The position numbers and the translations under genes are program-made. Source: Lentisphaerota bacterium (GTDB lineage Bacteria; Verrucomicrobiota; Kiritimatiellia; RFP12; UBA3636). From it: a DNA stretch of 11,081 nt. Below the pieces are notes generated by a model that searched no databases, was not told the DNA's origin, and worked only from the letters and a program-made list of their open reading frames with translations. Position 1 is the stretch's first letter. Each line of letters begins with the position of its first letter. Below are positions 7,491 to 11,081 of this stretch, in pieces. Location: the NCBI GenBank assembly GCA_012511845.1, contig JAAZFF010000227.1:1-11081 (forward strand), in the 5' to 3' direction.

Positions 7491-8630
7491 ATGATAGCCG
7501 TTGTTCCCGATTCATTCAAAGGGACTTTAAGTGCTGTTGAGGCGACTGAAGCCATAAGGCAGGGATTTAAAAAGGGATTTCCAGGCGCACGCTTGCGTCT
7601 TATTCCCATGGCAGACGGAGGAGAGGGAACAGTTGATGCTCTTGCCAAATCGTGCAGGGCTTCAATTCAGGAAATCACAACGATCGATCCCCTTGGGCGC
7701 CCGATAACTGCTTCGTACGCATTAAATAAAAAACGACGTCTTGCCGTTGTTGAAATGGCAGCAGCCAGCGGACTGATGTTGCTTGCACCGGAAGAATTAA
7801 ATCCTCTCAAGACTTCAACGTATGGCGCAGGGTTGTTGCTTCGCCATGCTATTGAAAACGGTGCACGCAAGGTTATTCTCGGTATCGGCGGAAGTGCAAC
7901 GAATGATGGAGGAGCAGGACTTGCATCAGCTCTTGGAGTAAAGTTTCTGGACGTTAATAGTTGTGAACTGCCACCGGGCGGCGAAGCTTTGAAACGACTG
8001 AGCCGAATTGATGTTTCAAATATTGATCCGCAGTTGAAGGATGTCGAATTACTTGTTGCATGTGATGTTGATAATCCATTATTCGGGCCAAATGGAGCTG
8101 CAGCAGTTTACAGTCCGCAAAAAGGTGCTACACCGGAAATGGTGCGATCATTGGATAAGTCAATGAAACATTTTGCCGAAATCTGCTCTGAACAGTTGAA
8201 CAGTAACTATGCGGACTATCCCGGCGCCGGAGCAGCAGGTGGTCTCGGATTCGGGCTCCTCACTTTTTGCGGTGCAACATTATGCAGCGGAGTTGAAATT
8301 ATTGCTGAAACAATCGATTTAAGAGAACGCCTGAAAGATTGTGATCTTGTTATTACAGGCGAAGGTCGGATCGACGGCCAGAGTCTCAGCGGCAAAACAC
8401 CTGTGGGTGTGGCTAAAATAGCCAAAAGCCTGCAAATTCCAGTTATTGCCATTTCAGGTGCATTGGGAGAGAATTACGGCAAATTGCACTCTGTTGGAGT
8501 CTCCGCTATTTTCCCGGCAGCTCACGGTGATATAGATCCTGGAAATCTTTCCAGCGGAGCTTTTGAGCGACTGAGTGCAACTGCTGAGCAGATAGCACGC
8601 CTGCTTTATGCAGGACAACTGAGAAGTTGA
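7491..8630 (+). CDS. glxK: Glycerate 2-kinase (GarK/GlxK family)
   Basis: Cytoplasmic ATP-dependent enzyme that phosphorylates D-glycerate to 2-phosphoglycerate, feeding glyoxylate, glucarate or serine-derived glycerate into lower glycolysis. The product is 379 residues, the normal family length. Motifs in order: VVPDSFKGTLSA (4-15), ADGGEGT (41-47), EMAAASGL (88-95), GIGGSATNDGGAG (131-143), CDVDNPLFGPNGA (191-203), PGAGAAGGLGFG (244-255), ITGEGRIDGQSLSGKTPVG (288-306) and IAISGALG (319-326). All the signature glycine-rich segments are intact and in register with E. coli GarK as I recall it. The start at 7491 is chosen because family members begin with M-x(3-4)-PDS and an AGGA site precedes it; a GTG at 7443 is the alternative. 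No clear promoter is seen in the short gap after the upstream terminator. No pathway partner (tartronate semialdehyde reductase, glyoxylate carboligase) is nearby. garK is an equally suitable name. Confidence 0.95.
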   Translation: MIAVVPDSFKGTLSAVEATEAIRQGFKKGFPGARLRLIPMADGGEGTVDALAKSCRASIQEITTIDPLGRPITASYALNKKRRLAVVEMAAASGLMLLAPEELNPLKTSTYGAGLLLRHAIENGARKVILGIGGSATNDGGAGLASALGVKFLDVNSCELPPGGEALKRLSRIDVSNIDPQLKDVELLVACDVDNPLFGPNGAAAVYSPQKGATPEMVRSLDKSMKHFAEICSEQLNSNYADYPGAGAAGGLGFGLLTFCGATLCSGVEIIAETIDLRERLKDCDLVITGEGRIDGQSLSGKTPVGVAKIAKSLQIPVIAISGALGENYGKLHSVGVSAIFPAAHGDIDPGNLSSGAFERLSATAEQIARLLYAGQLRS

Positions 8631-8834
8631 AGAAGGCTGAGAGAAAGAGGAGATCCGAAAAGGTAGGGCGTGTTTCTCAGAAACCGCCGCAAGATTACGT
8701 GGGTTCTACTGCCGCAAAGACCTCACGCGGAGTCACAGTGAACGCAGAGGCTGGAGGGCGAATGTCCTCATGAGCCGGGGTTGCGAGGCAACCTCAACAA
8801 GGTCAATAGGGTTAATAAGGTCAAATTCCGAGTT
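8631..8834. other. Non-coding stretch between convergent genes, left part
   Basis: No credible gene is seen. The stretch includes a small hairpin GGTTGC-GAG-GCAACC (8779-8793), a patch AGGTCAATAGGGTTAATAAGGTCAA (8800-8824) in which AGGTCAA recurs imperfectly, and the phrase ACGCGGAGTCACAGTGAACGCAGAGG (about 8726-8751), which looks like a degenerate 'acgcagag' repeat. It leads directly into the repeat island. Confidence 0.6.
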
Positions 8835-8876
8835 CCGAGTCCGAAGTCTCGAGTTCGAAGTCAAAACGATCCCGAT
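8835..8876 (+). repeat. 42-bp dispersed repeat, copy A
   Basis: It begins CCGAGTCCGAAGTCTCGAGT and ends AAAACGATCCCGAT. It is identical at 41 of 42 positions to 10982-11023, in the same orientation, with one T/C difference at 8855. Internally it is a degenerate (t)ccgag/cgaagt array. Confidence 0.9.
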
Positions 8877-8894
8877 TCCGATCCCGATCCCGAA
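8871..8894 (+). repeat. Four tandem degenerate hexamers (CCCGAT)
   Basis: CCCGAT TCCGAT CCCGAT CCCGAA in direct succession, overlapping the end of the 42-bp repeat. The second 42-bp copy has only the first hexamer, so the array has expanded here or contracted there. Confidence 0.85.
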
Positions 8895-8916
8895 CGGCTA
8901 TCCACTGCCCACTGCA

Positions 8917-8960
8917 CACTACCCACTGGCACGGCAAGCCGTGCCGCTCGGCTTGCCGGG
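8917..8960 (+). repeat. 44-bp REP-like element, left copy
   Basis: It is identical over 44 bases to 9556-9599. It can fold as GGCACGG-CAAG-CCGTGCC or, alternatively, as CGGCAAGCCG-TGCCGCT-CGGCTTGCCG; the two share bases and exclude each other. It is preceded by CCACTG/CCCACTG heptamers (8902-8916). Confidence 0.9.
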
Positions 8961-9485
8961 AGATCGTACCCGTCCACAGCGTAGCGGTACACGTTTTACG
9001 TACACGAGTACGAGAACGGGAACGAGAACGATTATGCCATCCCGTGCACAAAACCCGAGCAGGCGCTTAGGGTTCCCAGGCTCACCAATCACCAATCAAT
9101 CACGGCGGTTTGCAGAGAAACCAGCCCTACCTTTGCCAAAAGATCGTACCCGTTCACAGCGAGCGGTACACGTTTTACGTACACGAGTACGAGAACGGGA
9201 ACGAGAACGATTATGCCATCACGGAAGTAAAACCCGAGCAGGCGCTCAGGGTTCCCAGGCTCACCAATCACCAATCAATCACGGCGGTTTGCGGAGAAAC
9301 CAGCCCTACCTTTGCCGAAAGATCGTACCCGTCCACAGCGGAGCGGTACACGTTTTACGTACACGAGTACGAGAACGGGAACGAGAACGATTATGCCATC
9401 CCGTGCACAAAACCCGAGCAGGCGCTCAGGGTTCCCAGGCTCACCAATCAATCACGGCGGTTTGCGGAGAAACCAGCCCTACCTT
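8961..9485 (+). repeat. Tandem array of three units of about 180 bp
   Basis: Units start with AGATCGTACCCGT at 8961, 9141 and 9320, and are 180, 179 and about 166 bp long. Units 1 and 2 differ at roughly 11 positions by eye. Six of these fall in one short window (CCCGTGCAC in units 1 and 3, ACGGAAGTA in unit 2). Unit 3 lacks one CCAATCA heptamer and the last eight bases. Each unit contains a degenerate hexamer run (acgagt acgaga acggga acgaga acgatt) and a ccaatca run. Several reading frames stay open across the array, but their coding status is doubtful. Confidence 0.92.
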
Positions 9486-9497
9486 CTCAGCAGGCGG

Positions 9498-9519
9498 GCA
9501 CAGACAGGAATGTCCGTGC
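9498..9519 (+). repeat. Hairpin with GGAA (GNRA-type) loop
   Basis: GCACAGACA, loop GGAA, TGTCCGTGC: nine base pairs with one A-C mismatch. It sits between the tandem array and the right 44-bp element, in the shared 3' region of the convergent genes. It may be a degenerate dispersed palindromic element; no U-run follows on either strand. Confidence 0.6.
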
Positions 9520-9555
9520 TACAGTCTGCGGCTCATGAGAAAACTGCCCACTGCC

Positions 9556-9599
9556 CACTACCCACTGGCACGGCAAGCCGTGCCGCTCGGCTTGCCGGG
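9556..9599 (+). repeat. 44-bp REP-like element, right copy
   Basis: Identical to 8917-8960 and again preceded by CCCACTG-type heptamers (9545-9555). It ends 19 bases before the stop codon of the alcohol dehydrogenase on the opposite strand, so in that direction its hairpin could serve as a 3' end or terminator. Confidence 0.9.
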
Positions 9600-9618
9600 C
9601 TTAGTGGACTGAATTTGC

Positions 9619-10800
9619 TTATTTGCAACATCCTTCGTAGATTTTCAAAACATCCTGCCAGGAAAGTTTTTTCAGTTTTCCGAGCTGGCGTTCCTGTCCG
9701 AAGGCTATTCTTGTAGCTTTTTTTGCCATGAGCTCGATTTTGTCTTCTTCTATGCCAAGCTCTTTAAATGTTGTTGGAAGCCCCATTGCTTTGTAAAATT
9801 CCTCAAGTTTGCGTATTCCTTCCAGTGCTATTTTTTCCTGCTCCCTGAAACTTCCGTCAACACCCATAACTTTTACAGCAAACTGGACGAATATCGGCAG
9901 ATTTTCTTTCATAACATACTTCATCCATGAAGGGGTAACTACGGACAGGCCTGCACCGTGGGGTACATCGTAAATGGCTGAAAGTTCATGCTCAATGGCA
10001 TGGCACGCCCAGTCTTCGTCGCGTCCAAGACCTAAAAGTCCTTTATGAGCAACGTAGCCGGAAAAACCTATTTCTGCCCATGCATCATAGTTGTTGAAGT
10101 CATCGCGCAGGATAAGGGCATTTTTCATTATTGTGCGGAGTGCTCCTTCGCAAAGAGCATCTGTGAGATCTGTATTTACCGTATTGGTAAAGTATCTCTC
10201 AAAGATATGGCTCATCATGTCGCTTGCGCCATAAGTAAGTTGTTCTTTGGGGAGTGTAAAGAAAAGTTCCGGATTCAATATGCTGAAGACAGGTCTCAGC
10301 GGTGGCGCGCCATATCCTACTTTGCGCTCGTCTTCGTCATTTGATATGACCGTGTTCACACTCGATTCACTTCCTGTTGCCGGCAGTGTCAGTATTGTGC
10401 CAAGCTTAAGAGCTTCCAATGTAGGTTTACCCTGCAGGAAAATGTCCCATATATCGTCTTCGCTGTCAACTCCCATTGCAATGGCTTTTGCTGAATCGAT
10501 TACGCTGCCTCCTCCGACGGCAAGTATGAAGCGTATGTTTTCGCGTCTGCAAATTTCGATACCTTTTCGTACCAGCGAAACTCGCGGATTCGGCAAAACT
10601 CCGCTCAGCTCTACAAATTCCACACCTGCTTCGTTGAGGGATGCTATGACTTCATCATAAAGTCCGCTACGCTTTATGCTGCCTGTCCCGTAATGAAGAA
10701 GGACTTTATCTGCCTGCTCTTTTGTCAATTCACCTACCCGGCTCTGAGTCCCTCTGCCGAAAATAATGTGTGTTTCATTTTTATAATCAAAATTATTCAT
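9619..10800 (-). CDS. Iron-type alcohol dehydrogenase, YqhD / NAD(P)H-dependent butanol dehydrogenase group
   Basis: Cytoplasmic metal-dependent oxidoreductase that reduces aldehydes (such as butanal or other short-chain aldehydes) to alcohols with NAD(P)H. The product is 393 residues, full length. An N-terminal dinucleotide domain contains IIFGRGT (12-18), YGTGSIKRSG (37-46), the GGGSVIDSAK loop (96-105) and LPATGSESS (139-147). A C-terminal helical domain carries the metal ligands Asp194, His198, His267 and His281 (contexts ASDMMSH, ACHAIEH and VPHGAGL), at the same numbers I recall for E. coli YqhD. WACHAIEHELSAIYDVPHGA resembles the Thermotoga and clostridial butanol dehydrogenases most. 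The start is supported by GGGAAG at 10806-10811, five bases before the ATG. It has its own promoter (10843-10871) and converges with the glycerate kinase gene. Cofactor choice and physiological aldehyde are not readable; a redox-balancing fermentative or detoxifying role is inferred. Confidence 0.95.
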   Translation of the reverse strand: MNNFDYKNETHIIFGRGTQSRVGELTKEQADKVLLHYGTGSIKRSGLYDEVIASLNEAGVEFVELSGVLPNPRVSLVRKGIEICRRENIRFILAVGGGSVIDSAKAIAMGVDSEDDIWDIFLQGKPTLEALKLGTILTLPATGSESSVNTVISNDEDERKVGYGAPPLRPVFSILNPELFFTLPKEQLTYGASDMMSHIFERYFTNTVNTDLTDALCEGALRTIMKNALILRDDFNNYDAWAEIGFSGYVAHKGLLGLGRDEDWACHAIEHELSAIYDVPHGAGLSVVTPSWMKYVMKENLPIFVQFAVKVMGVDGSFREQEKIALEGIRKLEEFYKAMGLPTTFKELGIEEDKIELMAKKATRIAFGQERQLGKLKKLSWQDVLKIYEGCCK

Positions 10801-10838
10801 TGTTACTTCCCAAGTTTAAGTTAACTTTGTGTATTCAG

Positions 10839-10861
10839 CCCGATTGTAGCATTTAATCGGG
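10839..10861 (-). promoter_or_regulatory. Inverted repeat over the dehydrogenase promoter, possible operator
   Basis: CCCGATT, nine bases, AATCGGG. The left arm covers part of the -10 box and the right arm lies in the spacer, so a bound dimeric protein would block polymerase. A second perfect palindrome, AAGTTAACTT (10818-10827), lies in the leader. Confidence 0.45.
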
Positions 10862-10871
10862 AAAAAGTCAT
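10843..10871 (-). promoter_or_regulatory. Sigma-70-type promoter of the alcohol dehydrogenase gene
   Basis: Read on the minus strand: -35 ATGACT (10871-10866), a 17-base spacer, and -10 TACAAT (10848-10843). The -10 matches consensus at five of six positions and the -35 at four of six (TGAC core). The predicted leader is about 36 bases. Confidence 0.65.
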
Positions 10872-10894
10872 CACTTGGAAAACAGCAAGATCAA

Positions 10895-10975
10895 AGATGG
10901 GACGGAATAGGATATATGGGACAGATGGGGCGGATGAGATGGCCAGGTCGGATATGTCGGACAGGTCAGACGTGG
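10895..10975 (+). repeat. Short-period degenerate repeats (ATGGGAC-type and GGTCGGA-type)
   Basis: 10895-10941 is built of imperfect units such as gatgggacgg, atgggacaga and tggggcggat. 10943-10971 reads ccaggtcgga tatgtcgga caggtcagac. Period about 8-10 bases. No coding potential is seen. It lies directly left of the second 42-bp repeat. Confidence 0.65.
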
Positions 10976-10981
10976 CAAATC

Positions 10982-11023
10982 CCGAGTCCGAAGTCTCGAG
11001 TCCGAAGTCAAAACGATCCCGAT
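10982..11023 (+). repeat. 42-bp dispersed repeat, copy B
   Basis: Same orientation as 8835-8876, with one mismatch in 42 (C at 11002). Similarity stops at the base after CCCGAT, where copy A continues with further hexamers. Confidence 0.9.
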
Positions 11024-11037
11024 AGCTTTTTTTCTAC

Positions 11038-11066
11038 TTGCTTAAAAATGTGTTAGCGTGTAAAAT
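11038..11066 (+). promoter_or_regulatory. Possible promoter reading out of the right edge
   Basis: TTGCTT (11038-11043), 17 bases, TAAAAT (11061-11066). The -10 matches at five of six, but the -35 only in its TTG. The gene it would serve lies beyond the window. Confidence 0.4.
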
Positions 11067-11081
11067 TATCGTACGAAATAA

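Noticed and set aside
8961..9485. CRISPR array
   Set aside because: Units are about 180 bp with no short repeat/unique-spacer alternation, and no cas genes are present.
8770..9612. Open frame of 280 codons (and overlapping frames at 9110-9538 and 9312-9716) across the repeat island
   Set aside because: The frames stay open only because the tandem DNA units repeat. The predicted peptides are low-complexity, the units differ by indels that shift frame between copies, and no ribosome site or protein family is recognisable.
7491..10800. Glycerate kinase and alcohol dehydrogenase as a linked pathway or operon
   Set aside because: They are convergent, separated by nearly 1 kb of repeats, and share no substrate or product in known pathways.

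Overview
The window looks like bacterial chromosome from the Planctomycetota-Verrucomicrobiota-Lentisphaerota (PVC) side of the tree, most likely Lentisphaerota or Kiritimatiellota. This placement is an inference. It rests on a giant secreted-type protein full of DTDGDG(L/M)PDxWE calcium-binding repeats with a LamG fold, and on intergenic DNA built from degenerate 6-10 bp repeats. No rRNA or marker gene is present to confirm it.

Region 1 (1-6390, + strand) is one long reading frame that enters the window already open. It encodes a very large extracellular protein: about 2,129 codons lie in the window and its N-terminus is missing. It carries many thrombospondin type 3-like calcium loops, a LamG/concanavalin-like domain at 2095-2760, two 'D-x-N-x-N-G-x-x-D' loop modules and a calcium-loop cluster at its C-terminus. 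The frame is interrupted by a single in-frame TGA at 655-657, with homologous repeat sequence on both sides. This is either a recent nonsense mutation, a sequence error or a read-through stop.

Region 2 (6391-7440) holds a hairpin after the giant gene, a near-consensus promoter (TTGATT-17-TATAAT), a lipoprotein gene of unknown function and a strong intrinsic terminator. This is a self-contained one-gene transcription unit.

Region 3 (7491-8630, + strand) is a complete glycerate 2-kinase gene (GarK/GlxK family). Region 5 (9619-10800, - strand) is a complete iron-type alcohol dehydrogenase of the YqhD/butanol dehydrogenase group, with its own promoter and a possible operator. The two genes converge on Region 4 (8631-9618).

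Region 4 is a 988-bp non-coding stretch made almost wholly of repeats. It has three tandem copies of a unit of about 180 bp, bracketed by two identical 44-bp copies of an element able to form two alternative hairpins. It also has hexamer arrays, a GGAA-capped hairpin and one copy of a 42-bp repeat that recurs 2.1 kb away at 10982-11023.

Region 6 (10801-11081) holds the dehydrogenase promoter, another patch of short-period repeats, the second 42-bp copy and a possible promoter pointing out of the window. The genes do not form an evident pathway or operon. The points most worth attention are the interrupted giant gene and the composite repeat island.
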